Source: Mauremys mutica
Taxonomy: Eukaryota > Chordata > Testudines > Geoemydidae
Length of the DNA: 64,000 nt
Assembly: GCF_020497125.1 (NCBI RefSeq)
Contig: NC_059087.1
Coordinates: 17,703,925 to 17,767,924 of the forward strand
Direction of reading: 5' to 3'
Shown here: positions 52,526 through 63,144 of the stretch, in pieces
Layout: every line of letters begins with the position of its first letter
Numbering within the stretch: position 1 is the stretch's first letter
Notes under the pieces: model-generated
What the model was told of the DNA's origin: nothing
The model's input: the letters and a program-made list of their open reading frames with translations, nothing else
Databases searched by the model: none
Made by a program: the position numbers and the translations under genes

Positions 52526-52652
52526 CTTTATACAGTCATGCCTGGATTACTTTTATTTAAAAAAGGCAAAACAAAAGTATACTTCTGGTCTGGAACAAAA
52601 AGCAAACTCAAAATTCTAATTGTTAATAACAATATCTTACATTTATATTGTA

Positions 52653-52824
52653 CACCTCTGCCCCCGATATAATGCTGTCCTCGGGAGCCAAAAAATCTTA
52701 ACGCGTTATATCAAACTTGCTTTGATCTGCTGGATCGTGTAGCCCCGCCCCTCCGGAACGCTGCTTTACTGCGTTATATCTGAATTCGTGTTATATCGGG
52801 TTGCGTTATATCGAGGTAGAGGTA
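52653..52824. mobile_element. Tigger/pogo-like MITE with TA duplication
   Basis: CACCTCTGCCCCCGATATAA on the left and the reverse complement of the right end TACCTCTACCTCGATATAAC are inverted repeats. TA lies on both sides (52651-52652 and 52825-52826). Confidence 0.8.
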
Positions 52825-53389
52825 TACTTCTCTATGTAAAGAACTTTATGTACTTGCATATACATAAATTGCTTAAGCCACCACTGGCCTGGTGTGGAAC
52901 ATGGCAACTGTTTAACATAACACAGCAGCATTACACCACCCCTCAGGGGAAGCAGCAAAGAATAAGATCATCTCTGATTAAAATTGTCAGGGGAATGTAG
53001 GTAGGCAGAATGCAGCTACCAAAACTGGCATTTGGCTAGGACACTAGGTCTAGTGTCTCCATTTCTGCAAAAGGTGTCGTGGGTTCTTTTCTCTCTGTAA
53101 GTGATCAGGGCCCTGAGTTTTACGTACCATCACAGAAGGCAGCAAGTGTACTATTTGCCATAATGCAGTTCTAGGGCAATGGTTTGTTACTGGTTCAGAT
53201 GGAGGAGTACCCTACTAGATCTCTCAGCACCGCTTCCTAAACCAATGAACACTTTCCTTTGGAGTGGGTCTTCCATTCAAATACCTGGCCCGATCCTGGA
53301 TAGCTTGTGATATCTCATGAGATCACAGTAGGAGAATGGTATTGGCTGCAAACAGCTATCGGTATAGCCGACGAAATTCAGAGGATAAT

Positions 53390-53992
53390 AGAAGCTAGAG
53401 TTGGAATGCTCATCTTATGTCATCCATTTCCTAATGGCTTGTTCAGTAGAATTTTAAAAGTTCACCCCTCTTGTTGAGAGACCATTCTTGAGAGCAAAGT
53501 GTATTAGGCTGGGGAAGCTTCTCCTGATATTCAGCCTAAATGTTTCTTTTCCAAATGTAGATCTCTTGTTTCTCCATAAATAATTAACTATTTCCCCTTA
53601 ACTGTTGGGGGTTTACACTCTCTTCAGAAATTTGGTACTCTGTCATCTCTTAGCCAAACATCTCTCTCGAGCGCTCTCTCCTCATCAGTCAGTAACTCAG
53701 ATAACAAATTCCCTCCACTTTGTTAGTATCTTTCTGATAACGTGGTGCTCGGAAATGTACAGTGTTCCAGGTACAGTCGCACCAGAACCATAGAGAGAGG
53801 GACTATAGGTCCTTGCTCTAAATAAACCTGACCTTAGTCTTTATACTCCCAAAATTACATTGTCCTTTTCTTGGCTGCCATATATCGTTGCAAACATGCA
53901 TCTAATTTGCTGTCCTCTATCACCTGAGGACTACTTCATCCAAGTTTATCTCTCCTATAGATTATAGTTCAGATTGTTTTTCCCCAGCTGTA
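53390..53992 (-). mobile_element. Decayed CR1/L2-type LINE, minus strand, left part
   Basis: On the minus strand, ATTTAGGCTGAATATCAGGA resembles the CR1 3' end, and CTATGGTTCTGGTGCGACTG with TACCTGGAACACTGTAC resembles the RT LVRPYLEYC block. The remnant is then interrupted by the Harbinger dimer and seems to continue at 63508. It is very old. Confidence 0.5.
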
Positions 53993-54207
53993 TTAGGCCT
54001 GGTCTACACTAGGACTTTAATTCGAATTTATCAGCGTTAATTCGAACTAACCGCTCAACCGTCCACACCAGGAAGCCATTTAATTCGAACTAGAGGGCTC
54101 TTTAGTTCGAATTTGGTACTCCACCCCGGCAGGTGGAGTAACGCTAAATTCGCACTTGCTAGCTCGAATTAGGCTTGGTGTGGATGCTAATCGAACTTAG
54201 CAGCTCC

Positions 54208-54230
54208 GGGAGCTATCCCACAGTGCACCA
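54208..54230 (+). repeat. Subterminal motif, copy 2A, Myb side
   Basis: GGGAGCTATCCCACAGTGCA matches, in inverse orientation, the GCACTGTGGGATAGCT motif near the other end. The same motif is at 58963-58985 in copy 2B. Confidence 0.5.
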
Positions 54231-54385
54231 CTCTGTTGACGCTCTGGACAGCAGTCCGAGCTTGGATTCTCTGGCCAGCCACACAGGAAATGACCCGCGA
54301 AAATTTGAATTCATTTTCCTGTCTGGGCGGTTTGAATCTGACGTTCTGGTTGCACATCGGGGCGAGCTCCGCAGCACCTGCAACG

Positions 54386-54963
54386 ATGCAGAGCTCTCCA
54401 GCAGAGGAGTCCGGGCAATCCCAGACTAGAAAGAGGTCCCCAGCATGGACTGACCGGGAAGTCCAGGATCTGATCGCTGTGTGGGGCGAGGAGTCTGTGC
54501 TCTCGGAGCTGCGCTCCAACAAGCGGAACGCGAAGACCTTCGAGAAGGTCTCTAAAGCCATGAAAGACAAAGGATACAGCCGGGATGCGATGCAGTGCCG
54601 CGTGAAAGTGAAGGACCTAAGACAAGGGTATCAAAAAGTCAGAGCGGCAAACGGACGCTCCGGAGCCCAGCCCCAGACATGCCGCTTCTACGAGGCACTG
54701 CATGCCATTCTAGGTGGGTCTGCCACCAGTGCCCCACCAGTGACGGTGGACTCCGAGGACGGAATAGTGTACCGGGGACAGTTCCCCCTCCCTGTTCGCC
54801 GATGGGGAAGATGAGGAAGGGTCTTTAGAGGACGGCGCAGGCGACATGGAACCCACTCCCGCTTTCCCTGACAGCCAGGATCTCTTCATCACCCTCACAG
54901 AGATCCCCTACCAACCCTCCCCGCCCGTTAACCAGGACTCGGAATCAGGGGAAGGATCAGGCG
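54386..54963 (+). pseudogene. Harbinger Myb/SANT-like gene, exon 1, copy 2A (frameshifted)
   Basis: The start ATG at 54386 (MQSSPAEESGQSQTRKRSP) aligns with element 1. The trihelix is intact: AWTDREVQDLIAVWGEESVL, then TFEKVSKAM, QCRVKVKDLRQGYQK and CRFYEALHAILGG. GGGG at 54774-54777 replaces the GGG of copy 2B, shifting the frame to a stop at 54814. The predicted product is about 142 aa and keeps the DNA-binding domain but loses the coiled coil. The donor GTAAGT at 54964 and exon 2 remain. A homopolymer sequencing error is an alternative explanation for the shift. Confidence 0.85.
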
Positions 54964-55037
54964 GTAAGTGCAACACACGTATAAACATTTATTTTTTATA
55001 ACATTGTTATAGAAAAAATAGAAACAGTATTTACAAA

Positions 55038-55196
55038 ATTCTAAATATTAAACTATAATATATATTAAATTATATGAAGAGAAGGTCCACACAAATGGAC
55101 TTTAAGAAATTCTAAATATTTACAAATTAAAACATTCTAAATATTAAACTATAATATATATTAAACTATATAAAGAGAAGGTCCACACAAATGGGG
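55038..55196. repeat. Tandem duplication in the Myb intron, copy 2A
   Basis: TTCTAAATATTAAACTATAA and AGAGAAGGTCCACACAAATG occur twice about 97 bp apart. The second repeat contains the last codons and stop of the third ORF on the minus strand, so the duplication may have shaped its C-terminus. Copy 2B has the same arrangement 4754 bp downstream. Confidence 0.8.
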
Positions 55197-55468
55197 ATAG
55201 AAAAATAGTCCTCTAGCGACATTTCTACGAAGGTGTCATTCAGTTCCTCGCAAAGCCTCCGCATGAGGTTCGTCGGAAGAGGTCGCTTGTTGGGCGCTCC
55301 GTGGAAGCAGACTCTTCCACGCCAGGACATCCGAATATAGAGTGGAACCATCGCCTCTACTAGCATTGCTGCATATGGTCCTGGTCTGTGCAGTGCGTCC
55401 CGTAACATGCGGTCTTTCTGGGCACGAGTGACCCGCCTCAGGGTGATCTCGGTCTGCAAATACTGCAT
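55166..55468 (-). CDS. Third Harbinger ORF, copy 2A (function unknown)
   Basis: A 100-aa ORF lies antisense in the Myb intron and on the same strand as the transposase. It starts MQYLQTEITLRRVTRAQK just after a candidate acceptor (CCCTACTTAG). It continues with RPGPYAAMLVEAMVPLYIRM, SWRGRVCFHG and LPTNLMRRLCEELNDTF, then VEMSLEDYFSIP. It aligns with the element 1 protein without gaps over about 88 residues, about half identical (46 by eye). Conserved blocks are GPYAAML, WRGxVxxHG, NKxxLPxNL and EMSLED. An upstream exon ending CACAAAGTCCTG before GTAAGC (about 55706) could add an in-frame N-terminal helix. No known domain is recognised. Confidence 0.65.
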   Translation of the reverse strand: MQYLQTEITLRRVTRAQKDRMLRDALHRPGPYAAMLVEAMVPLYIRMSWRGRVCFHGAPNKRPLPTNLMRRLCEELNDTFVEMSLEDYFSIPICVDLLFI

Positions 55469-55933
55469 CTAAGTAGGGCAATTAGTGTAGTGTTACTATT
55501 GTTAATGGTTTACAATTAGGTTGCATAACAATGACCCTCGCCTAACAGCCACGTGCGAGAGTCCACAGAGAACAAGCATGCATTGATCGTTCCCGTGCGC
55601 TGGCGGGAGGGGCTGCTAAAGGCTTATCCTTTCTGCTTTGCACATTGCCTTTAGCAGGAGAGCACAGCTAACCAGTAACTGATAAGCAGTATGTACTGTA
55701 AGGCTTACCAGGACTTTGTGCAAGAGGGATGCAGCTATCTTTCCTCGCTTGTGCGCTCTCCAGTGCAATGGCGCCGCCAATGAGAGCGTATTCCGAAATC
55801 TCGGACTAGTTCTGAGATCTCCTGAGACTTGGTTCCCTCTTTGGTCTTGTTAACTGAAACTGACTAGACTGTGTTTACTGTTGGCAAACATGTATGTGTT
55901 CAAGGAAATCACCTACTTTTTCACATCACACAG

Positions 55934-56370
55934 CTTCGGCTCCTTCCCGGACTGCCCCGCCATCCCCCTCGCAGAGGCTGGCTCGGATTAGACGCCGAAA
56001 GAAAAAGACAAGGGACGACATGTTCCAGGAACTGATGGCCAGCTCCAGAGCGGAGGCGGCAGAGCAGAGACAGTCGAGGGAGAGCCTGTGTCAGCAGCAT
56101 CGCACACACCTGGAACGGGAGGATAGGTGGCGGCAGGAAGACCAGCAGGCGACTCAAACGCTGCTTGGTCTAATGAGGGAGCAAACGGAGACGCTCCGGC
56201 GCCTTGTAGATGTTCTGCAAGACCGCAGTCAGGAGGAGAGAGCCCCCCTGCAGTGCATCTGCAACCGCCCTCCAACGCCAAGAAGTCCTGTCCCCCCCTC
56301 ACCCAAAGTGACAAGACGGAGGGGCGGTAGGGGCCGTGAGAACTGTCCCTGCACCGCAGCACACCGATAA
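55934..56370 (+). CDS. Harbinger Myb-like gene, exon 2 (coiled coil), copy 2A
   Basis: The acceptor TTTTTCACATCACACAG precedes it. The frame gives SQRLARIRRRKKKTRDDMFQ (basic, nuclear-signal-like), a long charged helix with EREDRWRQEDQQ, and MREQTETLRRLVDVLQDR. It then runs through a Pro/Arg-rich tail to a stop. It is open, but exon 1 reaches it out of frame because of the extra G, unless splicing or correction restores the frame. Confidence 0.8.
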
Positions 56371-57118
56371 TGTTAGAGACAACTGTCGCGCTGTAAATTT
56401 GTACAAGCTCTTTCTTTACAGCATCAACCAGTCCCAACTCCAAGTTCAAACCCCCCACTGTGTATTACATTATTAAAAGCGGTTTGGTGTTACTGACTGT
56501 TTCCGTCACGTTTCTGGTGTCAGAAGACTTTCTGTTGTTCTGTGGGGGGGGGGGGGAATTGTAATGTCACTGCATAGCCCACAGTGCCATGCTACAGACT
56601 TGGCTGCAGGGTCAACTGCAGGGCACACACAGACTGCAGTCACTAGGCACCAGGGACAGTCTGTGTGGTGTATGCTGCCCGGGTCTTTCCTTGATGTGTA
56701 TGCTTGTGCAGGGTCCTGGTGCCTGACATCCCCGAATGTAAAGGCAGGCTTCCCTTCACATGCATTTGGACCGTAGTCACGATCCTCCCCGGTGCCACGA
56801 GCCCCAAAAAGAGACCTCATCCAGGGGCAGATACTCACCCTTCCCCCACCCCCCGCCCCCCGTCCAACGCCCAAACCCACAGCCGTCATGGTAACCCCTA
56901 TCCAAGGACAGCACCCCTCGCCCCTTCCTGCAAACCCACCCATCAGTGCACACCTTAACCAGCACAGAATGCTTCCATGTTTCAACGAATAAACAGAAAT
57001 GCAAAGTCAACGAAAGATTTATTATTAATTACTAAAACATGTCCTTAGTTTTAAAACGTCCTTGGGAAGTGGGGAAAACTTGGTTTATGATCAGGCTCTC
57101 TTAAAATCAAGTGGACAG

Positions 57119-58390
57119 TCACAGGTTACCCTGCTCTGCGAGGAAACTCGCTTTCAAAGCCTCCCTGATGCATATCGCTTCCCGCTGGGATATTCTCTCA
57201 GCACGGGTGTCTGGCTGATCGTAAACAGCAGCCAGGCGATTTGCCTCAACCTCCCAAGCGGCCAAAAAGGTCTCGCCCTTGCTCTCACAGAGATTGTGGA
57301 GCACACAGCAAGCAGCAATAACTACGGGGATATTCTTTTCGCTGATGTCCGAGCGAGTCAGTAAGGTCCGCCATCTCCCCTTGAGACGTCCGAAAGCACA
57401 CTCCACCACCATTCTGCACTTGCTCAGCCGGTAGTTGAAGAGTTCCTTTTCAGTGTCCAAGGCGCCTGTATAGGGCTTCATGAGCCAGGGCATTAGCGGG
57501 TAGGCCGGGTCCCCGAGGATCACTGTAGGCATCTGCACATCCCCAACCGTTATTTTGTGGTCCGGGAAGAAAGTGCCTGCCTGGAGGCGTATAAACAGAC
57601 CAGAGTTCCTGAACACACGCGCATCATGAACCTTGCCCGCCCACCCGACGTTGATGTTGGTAAAACGTCCCCTATGGTCCACCACAGCTTGCAGCACCAT
57701 TGAAAAGTAGCCCTTTCGGTTAATGTACTCGCTGGCCTGGTGGGCTGGTGCCAGGATAGGGATGTGAGTCCCATCTATAGCCCCACCGCAGTTTGGGAAT
57801 CCCATCGCGGCGAAGCCATCTATGATGGCCTGGACATTTCCGACAGTCACTACCTTTGAGAGCAGTTGCTCAACGATTGCGTGGGCTACTTGAATGACAG
57901 CAATCCCCACGGTAGATTTGCCCACGCCAAAGTGGTTCGCTACTGACCGGTAGCTGTCTGGCGTGGCAAGTTTCCAGAGGGCTATGGCCACTCGCTTCTG
58001 CACAGTCAGGGCTGCTCGCATCCTTGTGTCCTGGCGCTTCAGGGCAGGGGACAGCAAGTCACACAGTTCAAGGAAAGTGCCCTTACGCATCCTGAAGTTT
58101 CGCAGCCACTCTGTGTCATCCCAGACCTGCAGCACTATGCGGTCCCACCAGTCTGTGCTTGTTTCCCGGGCCCAGAATCGCCGTTCCACACCATGAACTT
58201 GACCCATTGCCACCATGATCTCCACTGCCCGGCGTACCCTGCTTTGTGAGAGGTCTGCGCCACTCTCCTCACCGTGCTGCCGGAGCCTCCTCGCCCGGTT
58301 TCTCAGCATCTGACTGTGGAAGAGGTGGACGATAATGTGCGAGGAGTTGACAACGGCCATAAGTGCAGCGATGATCGCAGCGGGCTCCAT
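57119..58390 (-). CDS. Harbinger DDE transposase, copy 2A (intact)
   Basis: It encodes 423 aa from the ATG at 58390 (MEPAAIIAALMAVVNSSH) with Kozak GCGAGCATGGAG. The frame is open upstream to 58543, but this Met matches element 1. It contains RRFWARETSTDWWDRIVLQV, then SVANHFGVGKSTVG and the catalytic core GGAIDGTHIPI, VILGDPAYPLMP and VVECAFGRLKGRWR with HDARVF between. All three DDE acids are present and no stop or shift occurs. On the minus strand a TTTATT signal near 57017 could end the transcript. It lies antisense to PPIL2. Confidence 0.94.
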   Translation of the reverse strand: MEPAAIIAALMAVVNSSHIIVHLFHSQMLRNRARRLRQHGEESGADLSQSRVRRAVEIMVAMGQVHGVERRFWARETSTDWWDRIVLQVWDDTEWLRNFRMRKGTFLELCDLLSPALKRQDTRMRAALTVQKRVAIALWKLATPDSYRSVANHFGVGKSTVGIAVIQVAHAIVEQLLSKVVTVGNVQAIIDGFAAMGFPNCGGAIDGTHIPILAPAHQASEYINRKGYFSMVLQAVVDHRGRFTNINVGWAGKVHDARVFRNSGLFIRLQAGTFFPDHKITVGDVQMPTVILGDPAYPLMPWLMKPYTGALDTEKELFNYRLSKCRMVVECAFGRLKGRWRTLLTRSDISEKNIPVVIAACCVLHNLCESKGETFLAAWEVEANRLAAVYDQPDTRAERISQREAICIREALKASFLAEQGNL

Positions 58391-58568
58391 GCTCGCAGTG
58401 CTGTGGCGTCCACGCTGTAACCGACCAGAGAAGGGCGCGAACAGATTTCCCGCCGGCGCTTTCAAGGAAGACAGGGAGGGCGGGATTGACGGTTCAATGA
58501 CGACACATTTTTCCCCCCAGCATGCATTGGGGGGAAATCCCACAATTCAAATGGGCAGCGGGGAGTGC

Positions 58569-58600
58569 GGGAACTGTGGGATAGGTTCCCACAGTGCACC
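58569..58600 (-). repeat. Subterminal motif pair, copy 2A, transposase side
   Basis: GGAACTGTGGGATAGGTTCC overlaps GGTTCCCACAGTGCACC, giving two inverted CACTGTGGG-type motifs back to back. Copy 2B repeats this at 63323-63354. Confidence 0.5.
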
Positions 58601-59140
58601 GCTTCCAAAGTCGAAGCTGGCCCCGTGAATGTGGACTAAGAAGTTCGAATTTGTGTATTTAGTATGGATACACAAATTCGACTTATTAAGGTCGAATCCA
58701 CAAATTCGACTTAAGTAGATTCGAAATAGTCCTGTAGTGTAGACAAGCCGGGCCTGGTCTACACTAGGACTTTAATTCGAATTTATCAGCGTTAATTCGA
58801 ACTAACCGCTCAACCGTCCACACCAGGAAGCCATTTAATTCGAACTAGAGGGCTCTTTAGTTCGAATTTGGTACTCCACCCCGGCAGGTGGAGTAACGCT
58901 AAATTCGCACTTGCTAGCTCGAATTAGGCTTGGTGTGGATGCTAATCGAACTTAGCAGCTCCGGGAGCTATCCCACAGTGCACCACTCTGTTGACGCTCT
59001 GGACAGCAGTCCGAGCTTGGATTCTCTGGCCAGCCACACAGGAAATGACCCGCGAAAATTTGAATTCATTTTCCTGTCTGGGCGGTTTGAATCTGACGTT
59101 CTGGTTGCACATCGGGGCGAGCTCCGCAGCACCTGCAACG

Positions 59141-59717
59141 ATGCAGAGCTCTCCAGCAGAGGAGTCCGGGCAATCCCAGACTAGAAAGAGGTCCCCAGCA
59201 TGGACTGACCGGGAAGTCCAGGATCTGATCGCTGTGTGGGGCGAGGAGTCTGTGCTCTCGGAGCTGCGCTCCAACAAGCGGAACGCGAAGACCTTCGAGA
59301 AGGTCTCTAAAGCCATGAAAGACAAAGGATACAGCCGGGATGCGATGCAGTGCCGCGTGAAAGTGAAGGACCTAAGACAAGGGTATCAAAAAGTCAGAGC
59401 GGCAAACGGACGCTCCGGAGCCCAGCCCCAGACATGCCGCTTCTACGAGGCACTGCATGCCATTCTAGGTGGGTCTGCCACCAGTGCCCCACCAGTGACG
59501 GTGGACTCCGAGGACGGAATAGTGTACCGGGACAGTTCCCCCTCCCTGTTCGCCGATGGGGAAGATGAGGAAGGGTCTTTAGAGGACGGCGCAGGCGACA
59601 TGGAACCCACTCCCGCTTTCCCTGACAGCCAGGATCTCTTCATCACCCTCACAGAGATCCCCTACCAACCCTCCCCGCCCGTTAACCAGGACTCGGAATC
59701 AGGGGAAGGATCAGGCG
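59141..59717 (+). CDS. Harbinger Myb/SANT-like gene, exon 1, copy 2B (intact)
   Basis: It uses the same start and trihelix as copy 2A: W21, W33 and the QCRVKVKDLRQGYQK helix are present. GGG at 59529-59531 keeps the frame open through FADGEDEEGSLEDGAGD, an acidic stretch, to the donor GTAAGT at 59718. With exon 2 (60688-61124) the spliced frame is 1014 nt and 337 aa without a break. The family role is DNA binding near the element ends and helping the transposase enter the nucleus, as established for other vertebrate Harbinger elements. Confidence 0.88.
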
Positions 59718-59919
59718 GTAAGTGCAACACACGTATAAACATTTATTTTTTATAACATTGTTATAGAAAAAATAGAAACAGTATTTACAAAATTCTAAAT
59801 ATTAAACTATAATATATATTAAATTATATGAAGAGAAGGTCCACACAAATGGACTTTAAGAAATTCTAAATATTTACAAATTAAAACATTCTAAATATTA
59901 AACTATAATATATATTAAA

Positions 59920-60222
59920 CTATATAAAGAGAAGGTCCACACAAATGGGGATAGAAAAATAGTCCTCTAGCGACATTTCTACGAAGGTGTCATTCAGTTC
60001 CTCGCAAAGCCTCCGCATGAGGTTCGTCGGAAGAGGTCGCTTGTTGGGCGCTCCGTGGAAGCAGACTCTTCCACGCCAGGACATCCGAATATAGAGTGGA
60101 ACCATCGCCTCTACTAGCATTGCTGCATATGGTCCTGGTCTGTGCAGTGCGTCCCGTAACATGCGGTCTTTCTGGGCACGAGTGACCCGCCTCAGGGTGA
60201 TCTCGGTCTGCAAATACTGCAT
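59920..60222 (-). CDS. Third Harbinger ORF, copy 2B (function unknown)
   Basis: The predicted 100-aa protein is identical to that of copy 2A and lies antisense in the Myb intron. The open frame, conserved position and match to element 1 support it as a real component. Identity with 2A adds no independent evidence because the duplication is recent. Confidence 0.62.
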   Translation of the reverse strand: MQYLQTEITLRRVTRAQKDRMLRDALHRPGPYAAMLVEAMVPLYIRMSWRGRVCFHGAPNKRPLPTNLMRRLCEELNDTFVEMSLEDYFSIPICVDLLFI

Positions 60223-60687
60223 CTAAGTAGGGCAATTAGTGTAGTGTTACTATTGTTAATGGTTTACAATTAGGTTGCATAACAATGACCCTCGCCTAAC
60301 AGCCACGTGCGAGAGTCCACAGAGAACAAGCATGCATTGATCGTTCCCGTGCGCTGGCGGGAGGGGCTGCTAAAGGCTTATCCTTTCTGCTTTGCACATT
60401 GCCTTTAGCAGGAGAGCACAGCTAACCAGTAACTGATAAGCAGTATGTACTGTAAGGCTTACCAGGACTTTGTGCAAGAGGGATGCAGCTATCTTTCCTC
60501 GCTTGTGCGCTCTCCAGTGCAATGGCGCCGCCAATGAGAGCGTATTCCGAAATCTCGGACTAGTTCTGAGATCTCCTGAGACTTGGTTCCCTCTTTGGTC
60601 TTGTTAACTGAAACTGACTAGACTGTGTTTACTGTTGGCAAACATGTATGTGTTCAAGGAAATCACCTACTTTTTCACATCACACAG

Positions 60688-61124
60688 CTTCGGCTCCTTC
60701 CCGGACTGCCCCGCCATCCCCCTCGCAGAGGCTGGCTCGGATTAGACGCCGAAAGAAAAAGACAAGGGACGACATGTTCCAGGAACTGATGGCCAGCTCC
60801 AGAGCGGAGGCGGCAGAGCAGAGACAGTCGAGGGAGAGCCTGTGTCAGCAGCATCGCACACACCTGGAACGGGAGGATAGGTGGCGGCAGGAAGACCAGC
60901 AGGCGACTCAAACGCTGCTTGGTCTAATGAGGGAGCAAACGGAGACGCTCCGGCGCCTTGTAGATGTTCTGCAAGACCGCAGTCAGGAGGAGAGAGCCCC
61001 CCTGCAGTGCATCTGCAACCGCCCTCCAACGCCAAGAAGTCCTGTCCCCCCCTCACCCAAAGTGACAAGACGGAGGGGCGGTAGGGGCCGTGAGAACTGT
61101 CCCTGCACCGCAGCACACCGATAA
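60688..61124 (+). CDS. Harbinger Myb-like gene, exon 2 (coiled coil), copy 2B
   Basis: The sequence repeats that of copy 2A. Here exon 1 joins in frame across GTAAGT..ACACAG, giving the complete 337-aa protein with a basic RIRRRKKKTR patch and a C-terminal coiled coil. Confidence 0.85.
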
Positions 61125-61873
61125 TGTTAGAGACAACTGTCGCGCTGTAAATTTGTACAAGCTCTTTCTTTACAGCATCAACCAGTCCCAACTCCAAGTT
61201 CAAACCCCCCACTGTGTATTACATTATTAAAAGCGGTTTGGTGTTACTGACTGTTTCCGTCACGTTTCTGGTGTCAGAAGACTTTCTGTTGTTCTGTGGG
61301 GGGGGGGGGGAATTGTAATGTCACTGCATAGCCCACAGTGCCATGCTACAGACTTGGCTGCAGGGTCAACTGCAGGGCACACACAGACTGCAGTCACTAG
61401 GCACCAGGGACAGTCTGTGTGGTGTATGCTGCCCCGGGTCTTTCCTTGATGTGTATGCTTGTGCAGGGTCCTGGTGCCTGACATCCCCGAATGTAAAGGC
61501 AGGCTTCCCTTCACATGCATTTGGACCGTAGTCACGATCCTCCCCGGTGCCACGAGCCCCAAAAAGAGACCTCATCCAGGGGCAGATACTCACCCTTCCC
61601 CCACACCCCTCCCCCCTTCCAACGCCCAAACCCACAGCCGTCATGGTAACCCCTATCCAAGGACAGCACCCCTCGCCCCTTCCTGCAAACCCACCCATCA
61701 GTGCACACCTTAACCAGCACAGAATGCTTCCATGTTTCAACGAATAAACAGAAATGCAAAGTCAACGAAAGATTTATTATTAATTACTAAAACATGTCCT
61801 TAGTTTTAAAACGTCCTTGGGAAGTGGGGAAAACTTGGTTTATGATCAGGCTCTCTTAAAATCAAGTGGACAG

Positions 61874-63144
61874 TCACAGGTTACCCTGCTCTGCGAGGAA
61901 ACTCGCTTTCAAAGCCTCCCTGATGCATATCGCTTCCCGCTGGGATATTCTCTCAGCACGGGTGTCTGGCTGATCGTAAACAGCAGCCAGGCGATTTGCC
62001 TCAACCTCCCAAGCGGCCAAAAAGGTCTCGCCCTTGCTCTCACAGAGATTGTGGAGCACACAGCAAGCAGCAATAACTACGGGGATATTCTTTTCGCTGA
62101 TGTCCGAGCGAGTCAGTAAGGTCCGCCATCTCCCCTTGAGACGTCCGAAAGCACACTCCACCACCATTCTGCACTTGCTCAGCCGGTAGTTGAAGAGTTC
62201 CTTTTCAGTGTCCAAGGCGCCTGTATAGGGCTTCATGAGCCAGGGCATTAGCGGGTAGGCCGGGTCCCCGAGGATCACTGTAGGCATCTGCACATCCCAA
62301 CCGTTATTTTGTGGTCCGGGAAGAAAGTGCCTGCCTGGAGGCGTATAAACAGACCAGAGTTCCTGAACACACGCGCATCATGAACCTTGCCCGCCCACCC
62401 GACGTTGATGTTGGTAAAACGTCCCCTATGGTCCACCACAGCTTGCAGCACCATTGAAAAGTAGCCCTTTCGGTTAATGTACTCGCTGGCCTGGTGGGCT
62501 GGTGCCAGGATAGGGATGTGAGTCCCATCTATAGCCCCACCGCAGTTTGGGAATCCCATCGCGGCGAAGCCATCTATGATGGCCTGGACATTTCCGACAG
62601 TCACTACCTTTGAGAGCAGTTGCTCAACGATTGCGTGGGCTACTTGAATGACAGCAATCCCCACGGTAGATTTGCCCACGCCAAAGTGGTTCGCTACTGA
62701 CCGGTAGCTGTCTGGCGTGGCAAGTTTCCAGAGGGCTATGGCCACTCGCTTCTGCACAGTCAGGGCTGCTCGCATCCTTGTGTCCTGGCGCTTCAGGGCA
62801 GGGGACAGCAAGTCACACAGTTCAAGGAAAGTGCCCTTACGCATCCTGAAGTTTCGCAGCCACTCTGTGTCATCCCAGACCTGCAGCACTATGCGGTCCC
62901 ACCAGTCTGTGCTTGTTTCCCGGGCCCAGAATCGCCGTTCCACACCATGAACTTGACCCATTGCCACCATGATCTCCACTGCCCGGCGTACCCTGCTTTG
63001 TGAGAGGTCTGCGCCACTCTCCTCACCGTGCTGCCGGAGCCTCCTCGCCCGGTTTCTCAGCATCTGACTGTGGAAGAGGTGGACGATAATGTGCGAGGAG
63101 TTGACAACGGCCATAAGTGCAGCGATGATCGCAGCGGGCTCCAT
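61874..63144 (-). pseudogene. Harbinger DDE transposase, copy 2B (one-base frameshift)
   Basis: The start ATG is at 63144. The frame is open through the first catalytic Asp (GGAIDGTHIPI) and HDARVF. CCC at 62296-62298, in place of the CCCC in copy 2A, then shifts it to an early stop at 62275. The rest (VILGDPAYPLMP with the second Asp, and VVECAFGRLKGRWR with the Glu) is open in another frame at 62293-61874. The predicted protein is about 289 aa from this Met and lacks two of the three DDE residues, so it should not cut. A sequencing error in the C run is a real alternative. Confidence 0.88.

Larger units (their letters stand above)
53996..58750 (-). mobile_element. PIF/Harbinger transposon, dimer copy 2A
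   Basis: This 4755-bp copy starts GGCCTGGTCTACACTAGG right after TTA (53993-53995). It ends GTAGTGTAGACAAGCCG directly against copy 2B with no spacer and no TTA between. Gene order is Myb exon 1 (+), nested third ORF (-), Myb exon 2 (+), transposase (-). This is the layout of element 1 inverted, from a different, diverged family. The transposase is intact. The Myb gene has an extra G in a G run (54774-54777). Against 2B I noticed only a handful of differences, so the two are very recent duplicates or an assembly product. Confidence 0.93.

Noticed and set aside
55921..56458. Minus-strand frames of 78 and 156 codons opposite Myb exon 2
   Set aside because: They are antisense shadows of the coiled-coil exon. 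The + strand frame is conserved between element families; these are not.
61459..61765. Frames on both strands in the 3' UTR between the Myb and transposase genes of copy 2B
   Set aside because: They are in C-rich untranslated DNA that differs between copies at low-complexity runs, and element 1 has no counterpart.
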